Of a DNA stretch of 64,000 nt, positions 20,054 through 32,896 are shown one piece after another; the stretch's first letter is position 1; every line of letters starts with the position of its first letter. This DNA is from Phytopythium helicoides. Taxonomy: Eukaryota; Oomycota; Peronosporomycetes; Pythiales; Pythiaceae. Position numbers and translations under genes: made by a program. The notes under the pieces are model-generated. The model had not been told where the DNA came from. It made no database searches and saw only the letters and a list, made by a program, of their open reading frames with translations. Location: assembly GCA_024867545.1 (NCBI GenBank), contig JANFNE010000042.1:124001-188000 (forward strand), given 5' to 3'.

Positions 20054-23000
20054 ATGCAGCAGTTTGGCGAGTGGCGCGCGCTGGCCGCTGGCCCGTCGCC
20101 GCTGCGCGCGGCTGGCGCGGAGGACGCGTCGCTGGCGCCAGGCGCGCAGCGCTTCACGTGTATGTCGGGCAGATCTGGGGGTAGGAGAGAGAGAGATCGA
20201 GAGGGCTAATGCGGACGCCGTGCAGACCTGTTCCAGCTCGCGCACCAGCAGTACGCGCTGGGCTTTTACCACGAGGCGCTGCGCATCTGCGAGCAGCTCT
20301 ACGAGAGCGACGCCTTCCGCACCGACAACCTGCTGCTGCTCGGCGCGCTGCACTTCCAGCTGGGCAACCTGTCCGAGAGCATCTTCTACAACCAGCAGTG
20401 CATCCGCGTCGACCCCAACCTGGCGGAAGCATACGGCAACTTGGGCAACGCGCTCAAGGAGCTTGGCGATCTCCAGGGCGCCGTGCAGTTCTACCTCCGC
20501 GCCATCACGCTGCACCCGCGCTTCAGCGACGCGTACAATAACCTCGCGACCACCTACATGCAGCTGGGACAGACGCGCGAGGCGGTCGAGACGTACAAGA
20601 TGGCGCTCGTGCTAGACCCCACGCTCGTCGACGCGCACAGCAACTTGGGCAACCTCTACAAGGTCCAGGGACGCCTCGAAGACGCGCGAAGGTGCTATGC
20701 AGAGGCGCTAAGGGTCAAGCCGACCTTTGCGGTCGCGTGGAGCAACCTTGCAGGCGTGCTCAAGGACCTAGGACACCTGACAGACGCGATCGGACACTAC
20801 GAGAAGGCCATCCAGCTCGCGCCAGAGTTTGCAGACGCGTACAGCAATTTGGGCAACGCACTCAAGGAGGCGGGGCGAGTGCAGGAAGCCATTGCGGCGT
20901 ACCAGCACGCGATCGCGCTGCGACCGGACTTTGCGATCGCTCACGGCAACTTGGCCAGCGCCTACTACGATGCGGGTGACCTTCCACGCGCGGTGCAGAC
21001 TTTCCGTCACGCCATCCAGCTCGAGCCCAACTTTCCCGACGCGTACAACAACCTCGGCAACGCTCTTCGCGAGCTGGGCCATGTGGAGCAGGCGATTGCG
21101 TGCTACAAATCAGCGCTGCAGCTCAAGCCGGACCATCCGCACGCGTACAACAACCTCGGAAACGCACTCAAGGACAAGGGCATGGTCAAGGAGGCTATCC
21201 ACTGCTACACGACGGCCGCGCGGCTAATGCCACAGTTCGCGGCCGCTCACAGCAACATTGGCAGCGTGTTGAAGGAGCAGGGAAAGCTGGACCAGGCACT
21301 GGCGCACTACCAAGAGGCGATCACGATCGACCCGAACTTTGCGGATGCCTACAGCAACATGGGCAACGTGTTCAAGGACCTTGGTCGCTTGGATGAGGCG
21401 ATCACATGCTACACGACGGCTATTCGATTGAAGCCGGCGTTCCCGGACGCTTACTCGAACCTCGCCAGTGCTTACAAGGATGGCGGTCGGCTTGACGATG
21501 CCATCACTTGCTACCGGAAGGCGCTTGATCTGCGACCAAACTTTCCGGACGCGTTTGCCAACTACTTCCACGCCATGGTCTTCATTTGCGACTGGCGCAC
21601 GCGTGACCAGGACTTTCAAAAGCTTGAGAACTTTGTCGAAGCGCAGCTTGCGATGGACAAGGTGCTGCCGAGTGTCCAGCCCTTCCATGCGCTCGTATAC
21701 CCGATGCCGATGCAGCGCTTCCTCGATATCTCTCGACGCTATGCCGAGCGTGCCGCTTTGAACGTTAGCCTCATTGACTCTCCAGCTCTCCATCACCACC
21801 AGCGGCGATACAAGAGCAAGTCCTCCACGGAGCGTCTTCGCATTGGGTATGTTTCGTCTGACCTTGGGAACCACCCCCTTGCACACTTGATGCAGAGCGT
21901 GTTTGGCATGCATGACGCGTCCAAGTTCGAAGTGTTCTGCTACGCCACAACGCCTAATGACGGGTCGATTTGGCGGCAGCGCATCTCGAGTGAGGTCGAG
22001 CACTTCAAAGAGATCTCAACGCTGTCGAATGGCGACGCAGCGCGGTTGATTCATGCCGACGGCATCCACGTGCTGGTCAACCTGAACGGCTACACGAAGG
22101 GTGCTCGCAACGAGATTTTTGCGCTGCAACCGGCACCAGTGCAGGTCAGCTACATGGGCTTCTGTGGAACGCTCGGCGCAGACTACATCCAGTACATGGT
22201 TGGTGACGCGACAGTCGTGCCCCCCGAGCACCGGCGGTACTTCTCTGAGAAGATCATCAACATGCCCCACTCGTACTTTGTGAACGATCACAAGCAATCG
22301 GCGCAAGACGTGCTAGACACGGACAAGTGCCCGACCCGTGCTGACTACGGTGTGCCTGACGACGCTTTCGTGTTCTGCAACTTCAACCAGGTCTACAAGA
22401 TCGACCCGAAGACGTTCGACACCTGGATGAACATCCTGAAGCGTGTGCCGAACGCAGTGCTGTGGCTGCTGCGCTTCCCGCCTCTTGCTGAGCAGAACAT
22501 TCGTGCAGAGGCGAAGGCACGCGGTGTCAAGGCGAACCGACTGGTATTCACGGACGTGGCACCGAAGGACGAGCATCTGAAGCGTGGCTACCTGGCTGAT
22601 CTGTTTCTGGACACCCCTGAGTGTAATGCCCACACTACTGGCTGCGACATTCTGTGGGGAGGAACGCCTATGCTGACGATGCCGAAGGACCGCATGGCGT
22701 GCCGTGTTGCTTCGAGTCTGCTGCGAGCTGCCGAGCTTGATGAGATGATTGTGTCGACGCTGGACGAGTACGAAGAACTCGCTGTGACGCTTGCGACAGA
22801 CCTGGACAAGCTGTATGCAATTCGCCGGCGACTCGAGGATGGCCGGCTGACATGCCCGCTGTTTGACACGAAGCGTTGGGTTCGCAACCTCGAGACGGGG
22901 CTGACGTTGGCATGGGACCGTCATGAGGCTGGCCTCGCGCCGGACCACATTGATGTGCCGGATATTTACTCGATTGAAGAGGGATCGAGCGTGAAAACGG

Positions 23001-23119
23001 AGCCGTCGTACCACTCGAGTTCGACTCGCGGAACGTCAGGAGCTAGCGCTGCGAAGACAAGTGCTGCTCTCCCCATGAGCGCGCTGCTGAGCGGTTCGTC
23101 GAACTCGAAGCCTGTGTAG
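20054..23119 (+). CDS. OGT: O-GlcNAc transferase (OGT/SECRET AGENT type), 999 aa
   Basis: Exon 1 is 20054-20159, then a 66-nt intron with a perfect GTATGT donor (20160-20225), then exon 2 20226-23119. The join gives QRFT-Y-LFQLAHQQYALG in frame. Thirteen TPRs can be counted in a row (consensus AYxNLGNALKExGxxxEAIxxYxxAIxLxPxF), close to the animal enzyme. The catalytic region begins near residue 590: RLRIGYVSSDLGNHPLAHL with the conserved histidine, then NLNGYTKGARNEIFALQPAP and VSYMGFCGTLGADY. Next come VFCNFNQVYKIDP and TTGCDILWGGTPMLTMP. The tail is Ser-rich. The enzyme transfers GlcNAc from UDP-GlcNAc to Ser/Thr of nuclear and cytosolic proteins. This is one of the few genes here without a frame break. 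Confidence 0.93.
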
Positions 23120-23325
23120 GCGTAGACTGTCGGCTCCCGCGCCTGATCCATGACCATAATGCATACCTACTAATTTATGTCTTTGACAAGATGCGAGCTG
23201 TTCTGTTGTTGCCGTTGACTGGAAACCTATCTCCTGAACAATGACCAAGAGCCTGGCAACTTTTGCGCCACCTCTTCCGTCTATTCTCCATCGACCTTAG
23301 CCGGCCAACATCCTGCTCGACGAGG

Positions 23326-24168
23326 CTATTCTCGTTGGGTAAACACGAGCACTGCCATGCCTCCCACTAACACATACTTGAGGAAGGGGTAGTCGTTCAG
23401 CAGGATCGTCAGCATACCCGCGTACGGCACCGACCTAGCATCCATCGCCACCAAAGAGAAGTCAGTCCATGATCGCAAACATCCGTTATCACCTCCTTCG
23501 ATTACGTACGCGCGCGCGATTCCCACGATGTCCTCGCGCTCGAGCCACGCCTGTCCGTGGGCGTAGAGCCCTCTGCACAGACCAATGCCGTGAGAACCCG
23601 CGAGTTATCATGCTGAACCTGCCAGCAATGTCAAGCCTTACCGGTCGTCCACATTGTTGTTGTCTCCCTTGGTCAAATACACCTGATGTCCGTCCGTCGC
23701 CCTTCACCGCCCAGCTCCATCAGCATCTTCCTCACACTCCACGCTCAACGATCTGCAAGTACGCACCGCTCGTGCAGCTCAAGCACGCGGTGGACGATGG
23801 GGATGTCGCGGCCGCGCACCTTGTAGACGACAATGTCGCCGATCTCGAGGTTGGGCTTCTGTCCTCCCGAAAATTCCCCCGAAAAAAAGGAAACCCATTC
23901 AGCTCCTACGCCAGCACCAGCCAGCAGCGCGGTGCAGTCATACCGTGTTGTCGAGGTAGAGGATGTCGCCGCGCTGGAAGGCCGGCTCCATACTCCCGCT
24001 GAGCACCACGACGACCGGGGACTCGCTCTGCGTGTAGACCATGAGCGCCTTCCAGACCATGATGGCCGTGAGCACCACCATGGCCAGGTTGAGCGCCTGG
24101 TGCGCGAGCTGCCGCTTATTGCGCCACAGCCGCTTGACCTCCTCAACCTGCTGCGTCAGCATCTCCAT
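23326..24168 (-). CDS. SEC11: Signal peptidase complex catalytic subunit SEC11, 182 aa
   Basis: Five exons on the complement: 23944-24168, 23767-23858, 23642-23701, 23510-23572 and 23326-23434. Introns are 65-85 nt and all junctions stay in frame, giving 182 residues, the usual SEC11 length. The N-terminal membrane anchor ([19 protein letters not shown]) is followed by the catalytic serine motif [17 protein letters not shown]. The catalytic histidine motif is [10 protein letters not shown], then [15 protein letters not shown]. The C-terminal membrane-proximal segment is [20 protein letters not shown]. It cleaves signal peptides in the ER lumen. It is divergent from UBA3, with about 285 bp between the two start codons. 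Confidence 0.93.
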
Positions 24169-24452
24169 GGCCGCCCGACACTACGCCTAGGGCTCCGGCT
24201 CGCTTTATGTGCCGACGTGGCGGCCTCGCGCCTTGCACCTCCAAAACCGCATGTGGTTTCCCCTTGTGTTTGACGGGTATTCGTTTCCACAGCACCCCAG
24301 ATCCCATTTTGCAAGTGAAGGGAAACACTTTCCTAAAAGAAGGAGAAAGGGCGGAAGGTGCGTGGTAATGGCGCGGTCGGTGGCCGTGTGGCTCGATGGT
24401 TCTGTGGCTCTGTATGGGACTAATTGGTCGACTGTCGGGACGCCTCGCCACC

Positions 24453-26062
24453 ATGCAGCGCGCGCGCAAGCGGAGCTCGCCAGCCACGGACGGAGGAAGG
24501 CCCGCGACCTCCAGCGCGACGTGTATGTCCTCGCCGACCGCAGCGAGCAGTCCCGCGTCCTCGTCGCCTGCGCCAAAGAAGCAGAAGCTCGGAATGACTG
24601 CCACGGCCTCGGCGGTCGCTATGGAGACGGACCACGCGCCGCGCGCGAACGCCACGCACGCGGTCGACGCTGGCTCCAGTGCCAGCGTGAACGGTGTGTG
24701 TGAACCCAGGATCCGCCGCGTGCGCGGAGATGAGAAGAACTGGGACGTGCTGCGGCTGCTTGGCGGCCGCACGGCGTTCCCGATTGAGACGTCAGCGGTC
24801 GCGCTCGGCGAGTTTGACGCCTCGGCCGCACAGGAGACGCTCGAGTTCCTGCAGACGGAGTGCCAGGTCCTCATCATTGGAGCAGGTGGGCTTGGATGTG
24901 AGCTGCTCAAGAACGTCGTGCTATCAGGGGTTCACCAAGGTGCACATTGTCGACATGGACACGATCGACGTGTCGAACCTGAACCGCCAATTCTTGTTCC
25001 GCGAGAAAGACGTCGGCAGCTCCAAAGCCGAGGTTGCCGCTGCGTTTGTCCGCAACCGCCTCGCGTCCATTCACAAGGACGGTGACGTCGAGGTTGAGGT
25101 CATTGCGCACCACAAGCGCGTGCAGGACTTGGACGTCGACTTTTACCGGCAGTTCAACTTGATTCTGTCAGGCCTCGACAACATCGAAGCTCGTCGATAC
25201 GTCAACTCGCTAGTTGTATCTCTAGCCGAGGTAGATGCAGATGGAAATGTCGACCCGTCAACCTATCATCCCGCTGATTGACGGTGGGACAGAGGGTCTA
25301 CGCGGCCAGGCGCGTGTGATCATCCCACGCATCACAAGCTGCTTTGAATGTTCGCTCGAGACGTTTCCACCGCAGAAAAACTTTCCCATGTGCACGATTG
25401 CGGAGACTCCTCGCCAGCCTGCACACTGCATCGCTTACGCGTTCATTGTGCAGTGGCCACGAATGTTCCCAGACACTAAGCTCGACAAGGACTCGCCGGA
25501 GCACATGCAGTGGGTCTATCAACAGGCACATGAGCGAGCTGAGCAGTACGGCATTTCCGGTGTCACGTATTCGCTGACGCAGGGTGTTGTGAAGAACATC
25601 ATCCCTGCGGTGGCATCGACGAATGCAATCGTGTCGGCGATGTGCGTCAACGAGGCGTTCAAGGCGATGACGTACTGCAGTCAGCTGATGAACAACTATC
25701 ACATGCACATGGGTGCCACAGGCTGCTACTCGCACACATTCGAGTATCAGAAGAAGACAGACTGCGTCGTGTGCTCGTCGCAGAGCAAGACATTGGAGGT
25801 GGATGCAACTACTACAACGCTACAAGACGTGATGGATGTACTCTGCGAGCCCGCAGGTCGCTTCCGCCTTCTTCGACCATCCATCAGCTCAAGCAACGCA
25901 AACCTGTTCATGCAGGGTCCGCCGGCGCTGCGAGAAGCGACGAGCGTGAACTTGATTAAGAAGATTAGCGAGCTGGTACCAGACGGGGAGAGCTTGACAA
26001 TCACTGATGCTGCGTTCGTCGGCGACCTCGCCCTATCTCTCCAGATCGTGTACAAGAAGTGA
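24453..26062 (+). CDS. UBA3: NEDD8-activating enzyme E1 catalytic subunit UBA3, two frame breaks
   Basis: ATG 24453 sits in a strong GCCACC context; an in-frame ATG at 24396 is possible. A low-complexity N-terminus of about 80 residues precedes the fold. Motifs in order are [15 protein letters not shown] (ATP site) and [19 protein letters not shown]. Then come [21 protein letters not shown] with the thioester cysteine, and [21 protein letters not shown]. The C-terminal E2-binding ubiquitin-like domain follows. The frame breaks near 24925, where GGGG replaces an expected GGG, and near 25255, also one extra base. Both lie inside conserved motifs. The protein activates NEDD8 together with NAE1 for cullin neddylation. 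Confidence 0.9.
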
Positions 26063-26217
26063 CGGAGAGGTGTAGATTGCGGAGGGGCAGGCAAGTACTA
26101 CAACGCTGGAGCACGAGGTTTTTGTCCACAGGTATTACACAAGGGCTGAAACGCAAAATACGAGAGCTAGTTGCGACTAAACCAGTTTGACTTACCAACA
26201 CCCATTCTAGCTTCTTT

Positions 26218-29200
26218 TTAGCCCTGGTTCGTGCGGTCCCGCAGCGGCGTGGTCGCTTCTGCACCTGACGGTGTCATGGGAGCGGCTCCGCTGTCCCTTC
26301 GCACCTTCTTGGCGGCGCGCCGGTCGCCCCCTCCTACTGCTGGGGTCATACTGACGCGTCGTGAAGGGTTTCTTGCCACGGGTGTACCTTGCCCTGCTGT
26401 GCTCCTCGTTGGCAGCAATGTCTCGTACACCTTGGGGTTGATCGTGACGCTCTTGGTGGCATCGTTAGTCTTGTAGATGCCTACGAGCCGATCAGCGAGC
26501 TCGAACATGTTGTTACGGAGCGAAATGATGACAAACTGCGCATTGCGCGTGCGCTGCTTGATGTAGTTGCCCACGATGGACACGTTCTTGAAGTCAAGAG
26601 CGGCGTCAATCTCGTCCATGACATACAGCGGCGTCGGCTTGTAGTGGTGCAGCGCAAACACGAGTGCGAGCGATGCAAGGGTCTTCTCTCCACCGGACAG
26701 GTTCGAAATGTTCTTCCAACTCTTCTTGGATGGACGAACGCTGAAGACGACGCCTTCGGAGAACGGATCGAGCGAGTCGACAAGCTCGAGCTCCGCATCA
26801 CCACCAAGCGTGATCATCTGGTACATCTCCTTGAGCTTGAGTGTGATGACGCGGAAGCCCGCCATGAACTCCTCGAGGCGCTTGCGACGCAGCTCGTCGT
26901 ACTCGAAGCGCTTGGCGTCGCGAGCGGCAGTTGCCTCCTCTAACTCGCCCACACGTGACTTGTATTCCAGCTCCTTCTGCTTGTACTCAGTCAAAGCGCC
27001 CATGTTGACGTTCGCCTTGAGCTCGTCGCGTTGCTGCTCAAGCACTGAGATCTCGTACTTCATCTCTTCCTTGTTGTACCGAGACAACACCTCGGGAGAC
27101 AGCATCGGCAACTTCTCCATGCGCAAGTCGAGCCCATCGTCCTCTTCCTCGCTGTCCTCTTCTTCTTGCTCTTCGTCCTCCATGTCACTGCCATCCTCCT
27201 TCGCCTCCTGCTCCTCATCGGCATCCATGTCGACGTCCTCGTCTTCATCTGCGGGTTTCTTGGCCTTCTTCGCAGCCTGTTTGCTCTTCGCCTTGGCCTT
27301 CTTTTGCTTCTCTGCATCGTTCTTCTCGACATCCTCGTCATCGTACAGAGCAGCGTTCTGCTTTTGCTCCTCCTCGTACGCAGAATGGAGAGACTTCATC
27401 TTGCTCGCCCAGTAGGCTTCCTTCTTGGCGTTCTCCTCGAGCATCTTCTCGCAGTCCTCCAGATTGTTTTGCAAGTCAACCTCGGCGCTGCGCATCGTTT
27501 CGTAAGCCTTCTTCAGCTTGCGGTACTTGGACTCTTCCTTTCGCAGCACCTCCTCCTTCGCAGTGACATCCTCCTGGATTGACTCGCGAGTCTGCAGCAC
27601 CTCTAATGCCTTTTCTTCCATGTCCTTGAGCTCCGCACGCGTTTCTTGAATGCGTTTGGTTGCCGACTCCATGTCTTCCTCAATCTTCTTGAGAGCCTGC
27701 TCGTTCTTCTCGGCATTCTTCTGGCTACTCTTGAAATCGACGCGGATTTTTGTCATCTGCTTCGTCTTCTCGTCGATCTGTTTCGAGATCTTCTTCGCCA
27801 CATCCTGCTCCTTACGCAATTTGGCACCGCCCACGTCGAGAATTTCCTCCTTAAGCTTCGAGAGTTTTTTCTCCATCTTGTCGACTTTAGCTTTTACCTC
27901 TTCGTACTCACTTTCTTTGGCCTCCTTGGTCTTCTTGAGCTTCGCAACCTTCGCCTTCGCTGCGTCGGTCAGAGTGGTCTGCTTCTCCAGAACACTCTTG
28001 TTCTTCACGAGGTCCTCCATCCTCGTCTTGGTCGCGTTCAAGTCCAGCTCGATCTTTGGGAGCGCGTTCTCAAACTGATCGATGGTGCGCTGAATCTGAC
28101 TCACTTCCTTCTCCAAGGATTGCTTGTTATCGCGGCAAGCAGCAAGTTCATCTCGCAACGCGTTTGCCTCGCGCTGAAGCGCTTCAATCTCCGCCTCGCT
28201 CATACTGGGAGCGATCGAGCTCGACATACCACCACTGCGAGCACGCTTACCACCACCAGACATGGCACCGGACATCTCGACTAGCTGGCCGTCAAGCGTA
28301 ACAACGCGGTACTTGCATTGCTTGCCCTGGTAAGCAATCGCAGGACGCCTCATCCAGATCCTTGCTGACAAGAGTGTCGCGCAGCGCATAGTAGAAGGCA
28401 GGAAGGAACTGTTTGTCGTTGACGCGAACGAGATCGAATAAGCGCGGTGCCTGTTGTCCAGACGGACCGGTCACGCTGCGGAACGGTTGCGTGTACTTGG
28501 ACTGAAGGTACCGCAGCTGCTCAAGGATGAGAAAAGTCGTTCGGCCCAAGTTGTTCTTGCGGAGGTACTCAACGCAAGCCTGTGCACCCGATGTAGTTGC
28601 GACCACGAGATGATCAAGCGATCCACAAGCAGTGGAAATAGCAACATCGTACTTGGCGTCAATAGCGCCAAGATCACCAAGGCGGCCGAATAAGCCAGCA
28701 TTTGCAAGTGGCTTCCCAGGTTTGGTTGCATCCAGCAAGGAGCGAAGCATCCGGCTGCGCGTGGCCTGGGACTGAACCGAGCTCGAGGCTTCTTCGGCCT
28801 TCGTACGCGCCTCGCGATATTTAGCGTTGAGATCTGTTTCCTGGGTCTTTGCATCTTCCAGCTCACTTTGCGCCTCGACGATACGGCTCTTCATCTTCAC
28901 GAGCTGCGATCGCTTATCCTTCTGGTCCTGCTTGAGATCTTGAAGGTTCTGCTCCGCTTCTTTGACGGCTTTTTTGTTGGCGTCAAGCGCCTTCAGAGCA
29001 TTCGTCATGGGCTCCTCGACAAGCTGAATCTCAGTATCGGTCGTGTCAATCACGGACCGCAGACTGTTCATCTCTGTGTAGAACGGCTCCATCTCGTTCT
29101 GCAGAGACTCCATTTTGCTACGGAGTTTGGCTGTCTCCTCCTTGTGCTCTTGGAGGATACTCTCCAGAACCTGCTCCTGCTTCTTGAGCTTACCCTGAAG

Positions 29201-30450
29201 CTTCTCAACTTCTTTCTCGAGCTCAGGCACCAACTCCTCATTCTCTTGCTGTTTCTGGCTGATCGACTTTTGTTTCTTTAGCTCCTTCTTCTTGGTAGCC
29301 TCGAGGTCCTTGAGCTGCTCCTTCGCATACTTCAACTCTTCTCGCAGCTTCACATCCTGCTTTTCAAACTCTGCGTACGCAGCCTTCGCCTTTTCAAGCT
29401 CCGCTGCCACTGCCTCGTGCTCTCCTTTGACCTTCTGGTAAACCTCTTCAACGGCTTCAAGGTCCTTTCGGTTCGCCTCCATTTTGGCGAGTTCCTCCTC
29501 ATACTTTGCCTTGAGCTCGTCACGACGAGTCTCGCAGAGCTCGCGGTTCTTGGATGCATCTTGAATGTAGAGCTGGTACAAAATGTTGGTCTTGGCGTAC
29601 ACCTCCTTTTCCTTGCGCAGGTACTCGAGCGCTTCGGCCCGCGGTCCTTCGAGGTGCGCCTTTTCCTTCTCCACGAGCTTGACGCGGTTCACCTTTTCAC
29701 CACGAAGTTCGTTGCACTGCTCAACCTCTTCCCATGCGCGCTCCGTGGGCTCGACGTACACGTTGGATCCAATGATGTCTTCGAGGTACTCTAGCAGTCC
29801 ATCCTCGTTGGAGCCCTCAGGGGCCTTGCTCTTCATCATGGCGATCTGCTCGACCTCGCCCTGGAGGATGAGGAAGCGGTTGTTGTCGAGGTCGATGCCC
29901 TTGCCCTGCAGCAGCTCTGTAACCTGTGTGAAGTTGCTCGGGCGGTCGTTGATAAAGTACTTGCTGACGTTGCTCTTGGTCGCCTGTGCGGGTGACGCAG
30001 AAGTGCGAGTCTGGCACGACCTCGTACGCCTCGTCCGGGTCTGGCGCGGCTTCTGCGTCAATATCAACAATCTCCTGGAAGAATACAGAGACCGATGCCA
30101 TGTCGAGGTTGGGGAAGCCCGCGGAGCGGTGCACTAGCTCCGAGACCTTCTTGAGGCGCAGCTTGGACGCTCGCTTGCCGAACACGAAACAGCAACGCGT
30201 CGATGACGTTCGACTTGCCGCTGCCATTTGGCCCCACGACCGCGCTGAAGCACTTGTGGAACGGCCCAATCTCCACCTTGCCCGCGTACGACTTGAAGTT
30301 CTCCAGCTGCATCTTGGTGATCATGAGTCGCTTGGCCGGAGTCGCTGGAGCTGCTGGCGTCGCTGGAGTCGCTGGAGTCGCAGGCATCGAAGGAGCCGCC
30401 GGCGACTGCAGCGGCGTCTGCGGCGCGTTCCGCTCGGCGTCCGACGACAT
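26218..30450 (-). CDS. SMC4: Condensin subunit SMC4, frame breaks
   Basis: ATG 30450. The protein is about 1,400 residues. It has an N-terminal Pro/Ala-rich stretch, then [11 protein letters not shown] and Walker [37 protein letters not shown] is diagnostic of SMC4. A long coiled coil follows, with a hinge around 28700-28450 ([17 protein letters not shown]). The return coiled coil precedes [26 protein letters not shown] and Walker [10 protein letters not shown]. One-base breaks lie near 30190, 30000 and 28352. An acidic/lysine insert (about 27345-27125, [20 protein letters not shown]) interrupts the returning coiled coil. The complex compacts mitotic chromosomes. Two CCAAT boxes lie upstream at about 30600-30645. 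Confidence 0.93.
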
Positions 30451-30597
30451 TTGCGGCTGGCGGCGGCGCGGGAGGCGGGCGGGCGAGCGCGCGAGCTGCT
30501 GGCGGGCGGAGGCGCCGCCTTTCTCGGCTTTGGCGCGCTTGGAGGTCTGGCGCGCTGGGTTGGGGGCGGGGCCTTCATAAAGGCGGGGCTTTTGATT

Positions 30598-30645
30598 GGG
30601 CAGAATGGAATCATGGAGAATTATGATTGGGCAGTTGTTGGAAAG
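30598..30645 (-). promoter_or_regulatory. Paired CCAAT boxes upstream of SMC4
   Basis: On the minus strand GCCCAATCA occurs twice within about 40 bp, roughly 150-190 bp upstream of the SMC4 ATG. These are possible NF-Y type sites in a GC-rich promoter. Confidence 0.3.
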
Positions 30646-30742
30646 TGGGCTATTTGAACTGTTAATGCGGCGGTATATGACGATGCTGCTTGGGAAGGTG
30701 TTGGGGTGGAATGGGAGACTATTAGTGGTGGTGAACTGGGGG

Positions 30743-32896
30743 CTACGAGTGGAGTTGGGCGGAGACGTCGAACTTGAAGGAGAGGTCGACGCCCTGGTGG
30801 ATCGTGGCCGAGTTGAGGATCGTGATGAAGCAGCCGATGAGCTTCCCCTGCAGCGTCATCCAGTATGTCTCGAGCAGGAACGCGAGCTGGTAGAGTGCCG
30901 AGATGCCGTACCGCTTCTTGACGAGCCAGTAGACGGAGAGAAATGATACGAACTCGAGCGAGGCGTACGCTAATGAGGTGCACACTTCTAGCACCACCTG
31001 GCTTCGACTCATGCTGTTTAAGAGCACGTTGTACTTGGCATTTGGCAGCTCCCATAGCGTCCCGATGCACGCGGCGTACAGCATTGGCATGAACACTTCC
31101 ATGTACTCGACGAAAAGCAAGACCTCGGTGGCAAAAAGCAGCTGCAATGTTTGCTCAAGGATGCGAGCCTGGTCGCGACGACGAACAAATATGTGATCGA
31201 TCATGATGCCACTTACCCCAGGTGCTGACACGAAGCGAAGGGATGGATTGAGGTGATCTGTTTTCGATGTTTGTGGAATGGCTTCCCGAGTCTCAATTTT
31301 CTCAGCATTGCGGCCTGCTAGCTCAAGGTCTATCGTTGGCTGTGTATATCGCGAAGCCGCTCTGCTCCGCTCAGAAACCTTATCGAAAGACTTTGTTCGA
31401 TACAAAGCTTGCACAACAGATTTTGCCGGTAGCTCCACAGATCGACCACGCCGTTTCGCCTTGATATGATTGCCTGTCTGCTTGGACGCTGGATCGAGAT
31501 ATTTTCGAGAAGTTTGTTCTTCATTTTTCGCGGAGACAATTCTACCAAAGTCCAAGAGCCGGCGTGATCCACGAGTGCGAATGAGCTCCGCCTGTATGTA
31601 AACAGATCTCGGCGGACTCAATGTTCTCTTCTTGGAATGCCGAGTGATAGCGCCGAATTGGGTGCGAGACCGATCAAATGCCGCCTCTGTCGTCGGTTTG
31701 ATAAGATAGAGTCGACGTTGTTTCAGTTGAGACCGGCGAAAACTCCGCCATCGAGACTCGATGTTTTTTAGAGTCGCCCGCCACAGCGAGGTTAACGAGC
31801 GGTGGCTGCGAGATTGTTCTTGAAGACCAGATCCCCAAGACCGAAGACATACACTCATGCCATCAGCTTTTCCTTCTCGCGATTGGAGCTGTGGATCACT
31901 AGTTTCAGAGTTAGTTTCGGCTTCAGAGTATTTTTTAGGCTCGAGATTCGCATCGCCGGCCTCGATAATCTTTATCGCCGTCTGAAGAGTCGATTGGGCA
32001 TCGCCAATGTACTCGTGGTGAATGTATACCCTCGCCTCAATGATTGCCTGTACAAAGTCCATCCCCATGATCATCAATGCCATCAAGTTGTTTTGGACGT
32101 ATTGCATGCACACCGTTTGGTACAGCGAGCCAGAGATCTCCACCATGCAGATGGTCACGTCAGCCGAAATGTCGTCCAATTCACGAGAATACTTCCAGAG
32201 CTGGCGCTTGAGCCCTACTTTCAGCACGGGAAAGAAGAAGATCATGGCTAGCTGCGCTTCATACGGGAGCACCGCAAACAGTATCGAGAGTCCAAGCAGA
32301 AAGTAGAACAGAACGAGTTGTGTGCCGACGACTGGCAGATATTTCTTGAGTTTGTGGACGACGCGAGTGAGATCTGTCTTGGCAAAGAGGTAGTTGTAAA
32401 TGACCACAAACGTCCCCCACACCCCGACACCAAGTAACTCTCGCATTGGAACCGGGAATCTCCATGTGAAAGCTACCATCACCCATACACACTCATTCGA
32501 TGTAGCTGCACAAGCCGCAATCACCAGACAGCGAGCATGGGTGTATGCACTGTTGTCTGCTTGGAGCCCAAGTGCTTGCTTCCCGGCCAGCAGAAACATG
32601 TACGTCATGACGAAATGGGATAAAGCTGAGCGGAGAAACGTAGTCATTTGATGCGCCGCGCTGAGTCGAGGGTCTTGGAGTTTGATGCTGTCGAAGGTAA
32701 CTAGCACCAGCAGTGTTGGGAAAGGAGATAGGATGACCACGGCAAGCACGCGATAGATGCTGGCTGTTTCTTGGTACTTGTGGAACGCAGAGATCTTGTC
32801 GACAGAGTAGCGTCCAAGGTACTGGTGCTCGGTCTTGAGCTCATGAAACCTTCTCAGGTATGTTTTGATCCACAATGCAATTCTCTTCAGAATCAT
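30743..32896 (-). CDS. Multi-pass membrane protein of unknown family, copy 1, 717 aa
   Basis: An uninterrupted ORF from ATG 32896. The N-terminal half has about six hydrophobic segments (for example [52 protein letters not shown]). A hydrophilic, strongly basic middle of about 270 residues follows ([37 protein letters not shown]). The C-terminal part has three to four more hydrophobic segments ([54 protein letters not shown]). No transporter or channel motif is recognised. A close second copy lies inverted at 50082-52224 and a tail fragment at 52271-52437. It looks like an expanding oomycete-type family. Confidence 0.75.
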   Translation of the reverse strand: MILKRIALWIKTYLRRFHELKTEHQYLGRYSVDKISAFHKYQETASIYRVLAVVILSPFPTLLVLVTFDSIKLQDPRLSAAHQMTTFLRSALSHFVMTYMFLLAGKQALGLQADNSAYTHARCLVIAACAATSNECVWVMVAFTWRFPVPMRELLGVGVWGTFVVIYNYLFAKTDLTRVVHKLKKYLPVVGTQLVLFYFLLGLSILFAVLPYEAQLAMIFFFPVLKVGLKRQLWKYSRELDDISADVTICMVEISGSLYQTVCMQYVQNNLMALMIMGMDFVQAIIEARVYIHHEYIGDAQSTLQTAIKIIEAGDANLEPKKYSEAETNSETSDPQLQSREGKADGMSVCLRSWGSGLQEQSRSHRSLTSLWRATLKNIESRWRSFRRSQLKQRRLYLIKPTTEAAFDRSRTQFGAITRHSKKRTLSPPRSVYIQAELIRTRGSRRLLDFGRIVSAKNEEQTSRKYLDPASKQTGNHIKAKRRGRSVELPAKSVVQALYRTKSFDKVSERSRAASRYTQPTIDLELAGRNAEKIETREAIPQTSKTDHLNPSLRFVSAPGVSGIMIDHIFVRRRDQARILEQTLQLLFATEVLLFVEYMEVFMPMLYAACIGTLWELPNAKYNVLLNSMSRSQVVLEVCTSLAYASLEFVSFLSVYWLVKKRYGISALYQLAFLLETYWMTLQGKLIGCFITILNSATIHQGVDLSFKFDVSAQLHS

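Noticed and set aside
21224..22003. 259-aa minus ORF, and a similar one at 22313-23014
   Set aside because: Antisense to the O-GlcNAc transferase coding sequence.
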